From Methanothrix sp. (lineage in GTDB: Archaea > Halobacteriota > Methanosarcinia > Methanotrichales > Methanotrichaceae): a DNA stretch of 9,634 bases. Numbering within the stretch: the stretch's first letter is position 1; each line of letters begins with the position of its first letter. The DNA lies in contig PMNG01000099.1 of the NCBI GenBank assembly GCA_003162615.1, forward strand, positions 1-9,634. Reading direction: 5' to 3'. The notes under the pieces were generated by a model. It was not told the DNA's origin and searched no databases. It saw only the letters and a list, made by a program, of their open reading frames with translations. Made by a program: the position numbers and the translations under genes. Below are positions 1-6,494 of the stretch, one piece after another.

Positions 1-612
1 ATTTGGAATCGTTATACTAGTAAGCATTATCAAGCCTAGGCCAACGTTGATAGCCATAAAAGCAAGGACCACTCGACCTGACCATCTATGCAGGGCACGA
101 AGCCTGCGGTCCCTCCTTTTGATCTGAAGGTATCCCAGGAAGGGCATATATGCTGCCATCAAAGCAATGGTCAGTCCGAGATAAGCATGAGGCTCCTTCA
201 TTAGATCGATTTGGTAGGGCGATGAGACCATGATCGCCGCCACTACTAATCCCGTTAAGATGAAAACTACACCAAAGATTCCTAGGGACCTATGGATGGA
301 TAGCCAACCCTTCCTTCGTTTCATAAACCTGGCAGTAAGAGCAGCCGAGAGAACTAGAAGAAAGCCTGTGGAGACGAGAGCTAAGTGGTATGGCCATATA
401 GGTGATACATCCGATCCGATACCTGATCCCATACCCATCGTGCTTTCATGAGGGGGGTTAATGTGAATAAGCTGCAAGGAATTGTTCATCGGATCGTAGG
501 CCAGCCCCACTTTAGGAACATTATGAGCAGCCCCAGAAATAATGACGTGTGCGGATGCTGATAGGATCAATATAGAAATTATAAATAATCTTGTCTTGAG
601 CTTCATTATCAT
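1..612 (-). CDS. cytochrome b561-like four-helix membrane protein (5' part, cut by left edge)
   Basis: Reading the minus strand from ATG at 612 gives 204 codons without a stop to the window edge, so the C-terminus is missing. Residues 4-28 form a signal peptide or anchor (KLKTR then a hydrophobic run). About 45 extracytoplasmic residues follow, then four predicted helices near 76-95, 109-131, 143-162 and 178-199. Histidines sit at or near the helix ends: H76 (WPYH), H107 (IHRSLG), H142 (EPHAYLG) and H175 (LHRWSGR). Four helices with paired histidines are the pattern of b561-type proteins that bind two hemes and carry electrons across the membrane. No DOMON or other fused domain is visible. 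The gene diverges from the TPR gene. A weak AGGA lies just upstream of the start, and ATG at 606 is an alternative start. The b561 assignment comes from the histidine pattern only; the electron donor is unknown. Confidence 0.72.
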   Translation of the reverse strand, partial: MIMKLKTRLFIISILILSASAHVIISGAAHNVPKVGLAYDPMNNSLQLIHINPPHESTMGMGSGIGSDVSPIWPYHLALVSTGFLLVLSAALTARFMKRRKGWLSIHRSLGIFGVVFILTGLVVAAIMVSSPYQIDLMKEPHAYLGLTIALMAAYMPFLGYLQIKRRDRRLRALHRWSGRVVLAFMAINVGLGLIMLTSITIPN

Positions 613-617
613 ATCCT

Positions 618-631
618 GCTGCTACAGCAGC
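618..631. repeat. short perfect hairpin just upstream of the b561 start codon
   Basis: GCTGCT and AGCAGC, separated by AC, form a near-perfect palindrome ending 6 bases before the minus-strand ATG at 612. If the message starts upstream (a possible TATA, AATAATATC, lies at 667-675, which predicts a start near 644), the hairpin would sit in the 5' leader next to the initiation codon. A role in translation control is a guess. Confidence 0.35.
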
Positions 632-817
632 TCCCATCAATTCAAGTGAGACCAAGAAACTTCATTGATATTATTCAGCTTTAATACTATTTCAATACAC
701 GACAGCCTCCAACGCATCTATGCTCGTGGCCGCCATGCCCCTATTTGCTTGACATTGGGATTCCAGATCTTTGCTGTCTTGGATAGAATACTACGCCCAC
801 TCATGCCGGGTACCTTA

Positions 818-874
818 TACTGGTAACGAGGCCGGATCTCAGCTCGCTGATCCGGCTTAGGTCCCTTACCAGTA
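818..874. repeat. compound palindrome, two nested perfect stems
   Basis: Outer arms TACTGGTAA (818-826) and TTACCAGTA (866-874) match over 9 bp. Inner arms GCCGGATC (831-838) and GATCCGGC (849-856) match over 8 bp, and a G-T and an A-T pair extend the inner stem outward at 829-830/857-858. Within the 10-base loop, AGC and GCT can pair again. This is more structure than expected by chance. It could be a structured RNA, the end of a mobile element or a terminator, but no gene ends next to it and no poly-T follows. Confidence 0.6.
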
Positions 875-883
875 AGATCAGCT

Positions 884-1060
884 ATGAAAATTTACTGCTG
901 CCGATATTTACGTGCGGGAGCTGAGACCCCCGCTTTTAACAGATTACTTTACTACCGTCACGCCATTGCAAAGAAGAACGACATCCTTTTTGCCGACGAA
1001 CTGGCTACCGCCACCGTGACTCAACGCTCCGGCCGTTATGGAACAGTCTTATATTCTTAA
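884..1060 (+). CDS. possible 58-aa hypothetical ORF
   Basis: ATG at 884 opens a 58-codon frame ending in TAA at 1058-1060. It starts ten bases after the compound palindrome and ends just before the TPR gene. The product is mixed polar and charged, with LLYYRHAIAKKNDILF in the middle, no membrane segment and no known motif. There is no good Shine-Dalgarno sequence, and the minus strand is also open over part of the same DNA. It may be chance or a gene remnant. Confidence 0.15.
   Translation: MKIYCCRYLRAGAETPAFNRLLYYRHAIAKKNDILFADELATATVTQRSGRYGTVLYS
1049..1054 (+). promoter_or_regulatory. TATA box of the TPR gene
   Basis: TTATAT lies in an AT-rich block, and its centre is about 27 bases before the ATG at 1078. 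In archaea that spacing puts transcription initiation at the A of the start codon. Together with the absence of any Shine-Dalgarno sequence, this suggests a leaderless message. Confidence 0.45.
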
Positions 1061-1077
1061 ATGTAGTAAAGATCGAA

Positions 1078-2846
1078 ATGCTTAATATGCTCAACAAGAT
1101 TAAAAATCACTTCCGGGAAGTAGCAGGTTACCTCCTGAAGGGAGCTGGCATTACTATTGTAGGGGCACTAATTGCCTTCGTTGCTGTATTATCTTCAACA
1201 ATCCTACCGATTTATTTCTCAAGCGATTCGAGTGATTTTAGTATTCTTATTCAACCAGCAAATATTGAGGCAAACCAATTAGGGTCTGAACTCTCTCCAT
1301 TAATGCTCCAGATTTGGAGCTCTCCTTTATCGAAAAATGAAACAAAATTACAAAGCAAGCCTGCAATTATAAAGGTTCAAAATGTTCATGATATGGTTAG
1401 TCCTTATAAACAATCTGTTTATTTAAGTCCTGCTCCTTACGATTCAAGGATAGAAGTTGAGATTGAAAATGATACAGGACTTCCAAATTTCCAAGCTAAA
1501 ATGTATGTTTATGTAAAACCAACAAACAAATCTATAGTTCACCTTCCGATAATAATTCGAGGAATAGGTGGCAATGGAAAAATACGGAATTGCACATGTT
1601 ATGTCACTTATATAACTCCTGAAGACTATGTGAGAAAGGGAAAGAATCTATCGCTGCAGGCAAGATATGATGAAGCCGTTAGGTCTTATGATAAAGCTAT
1701 CGATGTAGATCCTACTTTTGAATCACTTGGAGCAACAAAGGTTGGACCCTTGCTTTTATTGGAAAGTATAACGACTCTATTATAGCTTTAAGAAGGGCTA
1801 TAGAATTAAATTTCTCTGATGAAGACGCCTGGAATAAATTAGGTATTGCTCTATATTCTCTAAAGAGATACAATGAATCCTTAGACGCCTTGGATCACGC
1901 TATCAAACTGAATTCATTCAATCCAGATTACTGGAACAACAAAGGCTATGCCCTATATACTCTAAAGAGATACAATGAATCCTTAGACCCCTTGGATCAC
2001 GCTATCAAACTGAATTCATTCAATCCAGATTACTGGAACAACAAAGGCATGGTCCTCTACAATTTAAAGAGGTACAATGAATCCTTAAACGCCTTGGATC
2101 ACGCTATCAAGCTGAATTCATCCAATCCAGATTACTGGAACAACAAAGGCGCTGCACTTAATAATCAGAAGAGATCCAATGAATCTTTAGACTTCGTAGA
2201 TCATGCTATCAAGCTGAATTCGTCCAATCCTGCTTATTGGGACAATGAAGGCAATGCTCTCTATAGTCTGAAGAGATACAATGAATCTTTGGACTGCTAT
2301 GATAACGCTATCAAGCTTAGTTCGTCAAATCCTGTTTATTGGGACGATATGGGCGAGGCACTCTATAATCTAAAGAGATACAATGAATCCTTAGACTTCG
2401 TAGATCATGCTATCAAGCTTAGTTCGTCCAATCCTGTTTATTGGGACGATAAGGGCGAGGCGCTCTATAATCTGAAGAGATACAATGAATCCGTAGACGC
2501 CTTGGATCACGCTATCAAGCTGAATTCATCCGATCCTCTGGGTTGGCGTTGGAGAGGCTTTGCTCTCTGTAATCTGAAGAGATATAATGAATCCATAGAC
2601 GCTTTTGATCACGCCATCAAGCTGAATTCATCCAATCCAGCGGTGTGGGATTGGAGAGGCTTGGCCCTCTACAGTCTAAAGAGATACGATGAATCACTAG
2701 ACTCCATAGATCATGCTATCAAACTGGATCCCTCTAGCAGACCAGATAGCTGGCATGACAAAGGCATGACTCTTATGGCGCTAGGTCGTAATGCTGAAGC
2801 TAATGCAGCCTTCGCCAAGGCCAAGGAGCTGGGATATACAGGCTAA
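1078..2846 (+). CDS. membrane-anchored surface TPR protein, interrupted by one frameshift
   Basis: The first frame (1078-1785) encodes a basic N-terminus, one membrane helix near residues 22-46, a roughly 140-residue extracytoplasmic domain without a recognised family, and the first TPR (ARYDEAVRSYDKAIDVDPTFES). Downstream the same protein continues in another frame: TGG at 1728 begins WSNKGWTLAFIGKYNDS, exactly the second helix expected after DPTFES. Restoring one base near 1726 (CT to GCT, giving Ala) joins both parts into one protein of about 589 residues with about 11 TPRs, ending in TAA at 2844-2846. The second frame has no proper start of its own; a TTG at 1890 lies inside a repeat. TPRs are protein-binding scaffolds; the single anchor and positive N-terminus put them outside the cell. 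Composition is more AT-rich than the kinase and sugar genes. The partner is unknown. Whether the frameshift is real or a consensus error cannot be decided here. Confidence 0.8.
1893..2708 (+). repeat. eight tandem 102-bp repeats encoding 34-residue TPR units
   Basis: Eight consecutive 34-codon units begin with DHAIKL or DNAIKL and contain KRYNES (one KRSNES, one KRYDES) at a fixed place. The DNA is as similar as the protein: AAGAGATACAATGAATC and CACGCTATCAA recur with few changes. Units starting at 2301 and 2403 share an SSSNPVYWDD block, which points to local duplication. The array invites slippage, unequal crossing-over and assembly collapse, so unit number may vary between strains. Confidence 0.9.
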
Positions 2847-3175
2847 TCCCAGTTCCGAGCAGTATGTGTAACCTGCAATCTATCCCCTCTCGTTTCGATA
2901 TGCGCTAATCTGCAAGATATTATTATAAGGACGCTTCTCGATTCAAATCCCGTGCCTCTGCGCTCCAGTTCCTATATTATCAAAAAACACTATACGACGC
3001 CTGCAATAGATCAATAGCAAGCGAGCTAACGGATTTGTGCTTATAGTCATTGGGTTTATTGGTAAGCTAAAGAGCATTTTGGCTGGATCTTAATAGTTGT
3101 ATAATAGCTTTGAGTAACAAACGGTGTTGGTGCGTGTAGTATTTTTGTGACATATGTATTGCGAATTCCTTAAAA
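2847..3175 (+). other. intergenic gap with no gene
   Basis: No frame on either strand encodes a recognisable protein between the TPR stop and the sensor-gene remnant. There is a TATA-like ATTATAAG at 2922-2929 and, just after it, a stretch resembling a tRNA 3' half that does not fold. AT content is high near the right end, where the sensor homology starts abruptly at about 3176. The junction looks like the edge of a deletion that removed the front of that gene. Confidence 0.5.
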
Positions 3176-3835
3176 TGCCATATAACAAGAGATCTCAAGG
3201 TGAACCTGTTGGATGAGTCCTTCGCCAGTGATTTGCAGGATGTGCTGGATACCCTGCAGTCCAAAGAGAAACAGGTGGAGACATCTGAAGGGAAGTGGTT
3301 CCAGATGCGGGTCCTGCCCTACCGCACCTCCGAGAACCGCATCGATGGCCTGATCGTCACGTTTAGCGATATCACCGGTATCAAGCAGCTTGAGACGTCC
3401 ATCGAGAATGCCCGCAACTACGCCGAGAAAGTTATTGCGACCGCACTGGAACCCCTGGTTGTTCTAAATACAGATTTGCGGATCGTCTCCGCGAACCGAT
3501 CGTTCTATGCGGCCTTCCATGTGAGCCAAGAGGAGACCGAAGGAAGCTCCTATACGCCATAGAAAACGGCCAATGGGATCTACCGCAGCTTCGCACGCTT
3601 TTCAATGATATTCTCGAAAAGAACGCCGAGTTCGAAGGCTACCGGATAGAGCACGACTTCCGTAGATAGGGCACCGTACCATGGTGCTTAATGCCCGGAG
3701 GATTCATTCCTATTCAGGCCGGAGCTGATCCTACTTGCTATCTCTGATATCACAAATCAGCCTTCACCCAACGCCCAGCAGCCGTGTGCGACGCACGAGA
3801 AAGAAATAAAGGAGCACGAAGATGGAAAACAGTGA
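3176..3835 (+). pseudogene. 3' remnant of a CheB/CheR-PAS type sensor gene
   Basis: Homology-like sequence begins at HITRDLK (about 3176) with no start codon context; a GTG at 3200 is only the first possible start. It encodes the end of one PAS-like domain (EGKWFQMRVLPYRT, then IDGLIVTFSDITG) and a second PAS domain (VVLNTDLRIVSANRSF). This order is typical of the C-terminal part of CheB-CheR-PAS fusion proteins; the methylesterase and methyltransferase parts are absent. Three frame changes, each equal to one missing base, lie near 3546 (expected EGRLLY), 3667 (expected RRIGHRT) and 3718 (expected SGRPEL). With these corrected the frame reads on through NGQWDLPQLRTL and LILLAISDITNQ to a TGA at 3833-3835. 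That stop overlaps the kinase start by 14 bases, a normal arrangement for two co-transcribed genes. Loss of the front plus three frameshifts makes it a decayed gene. The family call is from recalled motif patterns. Confidence 0.75.
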
Positions 3836-5579
3836 GATAGCCACCACCGACCTAAGGCAGCGCGCTGAAGATGAGGTAAGAGTGAAGGGACGATCGGCCT
3901 GCCTTTCTGAGGTGGACGTGAGGGCGCTCTGTCACGAGCTAGAAGTTCACCAGATCGAACTGGAGCTGCAGAATAAGGAGCTTATGCAGGTGTAGGCCGA
4001 GTTCGCGGCATCCGAGGAAAAGTACCGCGACCTCTACGAGTTCGCTCCCATAGGCTACTTCACCATCGAGTCTTCAGGGATGATTCTGGAGGCAAATCTC
4101 GCCGGTGCCTTCCTATTGGGAACGGAACGGGCGAACCTGGTGAACAACCGGTTCCAGGCTTATCTCGCCCAGCGCAGCCTTCAGGAGTTCAATGCCCTCT
4201 GCCGCCGTGTGATGGAGTCGGAGGCAAAGGAGACTGCTGAGTTATAGTTGAATGGCTTCGGAAAGGAGGGAAAAGTTCACCTCTGGGTGTTGATTGAGGC
4301 CCGGGCTATTCGGAACGGTATCCGCCAAAGCTTTAGGATGGCGGTCATCGATATTACTGAGCGCAAGCGGATGGAAGAAGAACTTCATGAGAGGACTGCA
4401 GAGCTGGTGAAGGCCAAAGAGTTAGCCGAGTCTGCTGTCGAGGCCAAGGCAGCGTTCCTGGTCAACATGTCCCATGAGCTGCGCACGCCCATGAACGCCG
4501 TGATCGGCTTCTCCAGCCTTCTCCTGGACGATTCACTGACTCCAGAGCAGAAAGAGTACATAGAAGGCATCAGAAAGGGTGGCGAAGCTCTTTTAGCTTT
4601 AATCAACGATATCTTGGATTTCTCCAGGGCAGAAAAAGAGGGAGTGGAGCTGGAGCATCAGCCCTTCAACCTCAAACACTTGATCGATGAGTCCCTTGAT
4701 ATGGTAGCGGTCCAAGCCGACCACAAGGGCCTAAACCTCGCCCATACCATCAACTACGGAACACCGGATATGATCATAGGAGATTACTGCAGGATCAGAC
4801 AGATCCTGGTCAACCTGCTCACTAACGCAGTTAAGTACACAGATGTTGGAGATGTATCTGTATCCGTCTCCTCTAAAGTCATTGAAGATAATAAGCGCCA
4901 GATCCTCTTCATAGTTAAGGACACCGGTATTGGCATACCCCAGGGCAAGATGAACCAGCTCTTCCAGCCCTTTACCCAGCTTGAACGAACGATGAGCCGC
5001 AAGTGTGAGGGCGCAGGCCTGGGACTAGCCATAAGCAAGAAGCTGGCGGAACTCATGGGCGGGAGGATTTGGGCGAACAGTGAATCCGGAAAGGGATCGA
5101 CATTCAGCTTCACTATTCCTGTAGAGGTCGTACAGGGCCAGCAACTGGAGTTAGGTGAAACGGATAGAGGGGCAGTCTTCGAGAAAACGCTAGGACAGAA
5201 GTCTCTGAGAATACTGGTGGCTGAAGATAATCCCTCGAACCAGCGGGTGCTTGTGGAGATGCTGAAAAGACTGGGCTACAGGCCTGACGTCGTGGCTGAC
5301 GGCCGCGAAGTTATCCAGGCTCTCGAACGCCAGGATTACGATCTTGTGCTTATGGATATCAAGATGCCGGAGATGGACGGGATCACAGCGACTAAGGTGA
5401 TTCGTAGGCTGCGGCCCGAGAATGGGCCTAAGATCGTTGCAATCACTGCATACGCTCTCGAGGGCGACCGTGAGAAGTGTCTTGAAGCTGGCATAGACGA
5501 CTACATCAGCAAGCCTGTTCAGGTGAAGGAGCTTTTAGCTATTCTTAAGAAATGTTCGGTTCTTGGGGTGGCTGCTTAA
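3822..5579 (+). CDS. PAS hybrid histidine kinase with receiver domain, two in-frame TAG codons
   Basis: ATG at 3822 follows GGAG (3811-3814) with 7-base spacing, a strong ribosome site. The frame runs 585 codons to TAA. Order: N-terminal coiled coil (HQIELELQNKEL), PAS domain about 65-180 (YEFAPIGYFTIES to MAVIDITERKR), second coiled coil, HisKA with phospho-accepting H218 (NMSHELRTP), ATPase with N box (NLLTNAVKY), G1 DTGIGIP (367-373) and G2 GAGLGLAI (397-404), then a receiver with acidic pair E468/D469, phospho-acceptor D512 (LVLMD) and K564 (SKP). No membrane helix is visible, so it is probably a cytoplasmic sensor. Every catalytic residue is present. TAG interrupts codon 58 (after LMQV, where Gln is usual in such linkers) and codon 142 (in ETAEL-LNGFG). 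If TAG stops translation the PAS sensor is lost, though an internal start could still give HisKA-ATPase-receiver. No output domain follows; the phosphorelay partner is not in the window. Confidence 0.83.
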
Positions 5580-5607
5580 TGGTGGCTTGGACTTATCAGG
5601 TTTAACT

Positions 5608-5645
5608 AAAAATGCTCACCAAATAGAATATGCCCTTACTCAAAA
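5608..5645 (-). terminator. oligo-T stretches downstream of tRNA-His
   Basis: Reading on from the tRNA 3' end on the minus strand there is TTTT at 5645-5642 and TTTTT at 5612-5608. Archaeal transcription stops at short T runs without needing a hairpin, so these are plausible ends of the tRNA precursor. The kinase gene ends in the opposite orientation at 5579. Confidence 0.35.
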
Positions 5646-5658
5646 TTGACTGATAATC

Positions 5659-5733
5659 TGGGGCCGGGACCGGGATTCGAACCCAGCTCGAGGGATCCAC
5701 AGTCCCTCAGGATAACCACTACCCTATCCCGGC
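5659..5733 (-). tRNA. tRNA-His (anticodon GTG), CCA encoded, no encoded G-1
   Basis: The minus strand folds as a tRNA. The acceptor GCCGGGA pairs perfectly with TCCCGGC, followed by discriminator C73 and encoded CCA. TA lies at positions 8-9. The anticodon arm AGGGA-CTGTGGA-TCCCT has GTG in the loop. The T arm has the loop TTCGAAT, with one G-T pair in the stem. C73 is the histidine-specific discriminator. The base just before position 1 is C, not the G expected at -1 when that identity base is encoded in the gene. Either the G is added after transcription (a Thg1-type enzyme) or this gene is unusual. A TATA-like box lies about 32 bases upstream. The gene is convergent with the kinase gene. 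Confidence 0.95.
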
Positions 5734-5762
5734 GCGACAGGGTTTTGACTCACTGCTGAGAG

Positions 5763-5768
5763 ATAAAA
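5763..5768 (-). promoter_or_regulatory. TATA box of tRNA-His
   Basis: On the minus strand GGGGAAAG followed by TTTTAT resembles a BRE plus TATA box. Its centre is about 32 bases before tRNA position 1, which allows a leader of about five bases before RNase P cleavage. Confidence 0.45.
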
Positions 5769-5786
5769 CTTTCCCCGTCCATGTAA

Positions 5787-5828
5787 AACCATCTGCAGCT
5801 TTCCTCTAATTACAGGTGCCAGATGGTT
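5787..5828. repeat. 9-bp inverted repeat between tRNA-His and the small-RNA array
   Basis: AACCATCTG (5787-5795) and CAGATGGTT (5820-5828) are perfect reverse complements separated by 24 bases. Neither arm resembles the small-RNA units. It may be a weak RNA hairpin or a protein-binding site. Confidence 0.35.
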
Positions 5829-5983
5829 GATGCAACGACACAATCAGGAAGCGTAGTGGTCTACACACAGGTGTCTGATAATTCAATTTGTCATTGATAG
5901 ATAAACTAAACTATCTATTTCTTATTTGCTTAGGGATCTGACTTGATTGATGCCTGTAGCTGAGCATCTAAGAACGAAATGAG

Positions 5984-6042
5984 AAAAGGAGGGATAGCAA
6001 AAGTCAGTGATGTAGGAGGGATATGGTGACCGACTTTTGCCT
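5984..6042 (-). ncRNA. predicted small RNA A (anti-Shine-Dalgarno-like, unit 1 of 3)
   Basis: Read on the minus strand, a roughly 59-base RNA would begin near 6042, 27 bases after the centre of its TATA box. It opens with GCAAAAGTC (6040-6032), which pairs with GACTTTTGC (6005-5997) around a 26-base loop. The loop carries ATCCCTCCT (from 6022) and the single-stranded tail carries the same ATCCCTCCT (from 5995), followed by TTTT at 5987-5984, a likely terminator. CCTCCT is the anti-Shine-Dalgarno core of archaeal 16S rRNA. The same layout recurs twice more to the right. Inferred role: pairing with GGAGG-type ribosome sites of mRNAs. No expression evidence is available. Confidence 0.6.
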
Positions 6043-6065
6043 TGCGATGTTACGTCACTTGTCGA

Positions 6066-6080
6066 CTATAAAGCTTTCGG
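6066..6080 (-). promoter_or_regulatory. BRE/TATA of small RNA A
   Basis: The minus strand reads CCGAAAGCTTTATAG: a CGAAA BRE directly before a TTTATA box (6072-6067). The box centre is 27 bases from the predicted RNA start. The same element precedes units B and C at the same distance. Confidence 0.6.
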
Positions 6081-6193
6081 TTTAGGCGATCAACGTACTT
6101 AGCGTCAATTAGCTGACATAGATTGTGTCTTAAACATAGTTTCGACTTTTCCAGTTGTAGAACTAAAGGAGGCAAATATCGCTACGGTGGTCC

Positions 6194-6214
6194 CTCGAAG
6201 AAATCGCCTTCGAG
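6194..6214. repeat. 7-bp hairpin in the spacer between small RNAs A and B
   Basis: CTCGAAG (6194-6200) and CTTCGAG (6208-6214) pair perfectly around a 7-base loop. It lies in a segment (about 6140-6215) that makes the A-B spacing about 76 bases longer than the B-C spacing. That segment also has AAAGGAGGCAAA at 6165-6176, like a fragment of a fourth unit. Confidence 0.35.
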
Positions 6215-6235
6215 AACTCTCAGACTTCGATAACG

Positions 6236-6296
6236 AAAAGGAGGGAGGCAAAAGTCAGTGATGTAGGAGGGAGAAAATAGATATCGACTCTTGCCT
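6236..6296 (-). ncRNA. predicted small RNA B (unit 2 of 3)
   Basis: The 61-base minus-strand RNA starts with AGGCAAGAGTC (6296-6286), pairing with GACTTTTGCCT (6256-6246) over 11 bp around a 29-base loop. One pair is G-U on this strand; on the plus strand the same position would be an A-C mismatch, so the minus strand is the better candidate for the functional RNA. CCCTCCT is in the loop (6271-6265) and in the tail (6245-6239), with TTTT at 6239-6236. The 26 bases from CTCCCTCCT through the right arm are identical to unit A. Same inferred role as unit A. Confidence 0.62.
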
Positions 6297-6316
6297 ATGC
6301 GTAGTACGACATATGA

Positions 6317-6333
6317 CGATATAAATCTTTCGG
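6317..6333 (-). promoter_or_regulatory. BRE/TATA of small RNA B
   Basis: The minus strand reads CCGAAAGATTTATATCG, the best match of the three to an archaeal BRE plus TATA. The centre of ATTTATAT (6326-6319) is about 27 bases before the predicted RNA start at 6296, which is also the first base of the hairpin. Confidence 0.62.
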
Positions 6334-6409
6334 TCCGTATGCTAGAAGGCATATACGCTCGCAAATTTCCTGAAGGATTACTAAGTTGTAGACATCACAT
6401 AGGAGCGTG

Positions 6410-6473
6410 AAAAGGAGGGGGAGCAAAAGTCAGGGAACGTAGGAGGGATTGAAATGTGATCGACTTTTGCCTG
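6410..6473 (-). ncRNA. predicted small RNA C (unit 3 of 3)
   Basis: The roughly 64-base minus-strand RNA contains GCAAAAGTC (6470-6462) pairing with GACTTTTGC (6431-6423) around a 30-base loop. CCCTCCT lies in the loop (6447-6441) and in the tail (6419-6413), and TTTT follows at 6413-6410. It is the most diverged unit: the loop has CTACGTTCCCT where A and B have CTACATCACT, yet the stem, both C-rich motifs, the T run and the promoter are kept. Loss of loop sequence with retention of structure fits a selected RNA rather than a passive duplication. Confidence 0.58.
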
Positions 6474-6494
6474 TGATTGCTTGCGGCATTAGAC

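Larger units (their letters stand above)
613..1077. other. intergenic region between divergent genes; no convincing large gene
   Basis: The b561 gene and the TPR gene point away from each other across this gap. It contains short open stretches on both strands, for example a 56-codon stretch on the minus strand that ends in TAG near 730, and a 33-codon minus-strand stretch ending at 949. None has recognisable domains or a good ribosome binding site. They may be remnants of decayed genes. The clear structures are the compound palindrome at 818-874 and the TPR promoter at 1049-1054. Confidence 0.5.

Noticed and set aside
230..451. Plus-strand 73-codon ORF inside the b561 region, and many ORFs opposite the kinase, aldolase and mutase
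   Set aside because: They are shadows of strongly supported genes and have no motifs of their own.
818..874. Palindrome as an NrpR operator (GGTA-N6-TACC)
   Set aside because: GGTA and TACC are present but 41 bases apart rather than 6.
1720..1730. Programmed ribosomal frameshift in the TPR gene
   Set aside because: No slippery heptamer or stimulatory structure is seen at the junction; a simple one-base loss explains it.
2931..2968. tRNA 3'-half-like sequence (GATTCAAATCCCGTG, ending in CTCCA)
   Set aside because: The T loop looks right but the T stem does not pair, and no 5' half or matching acceptor strand is upstream. At most it is an attachment-site remnant.
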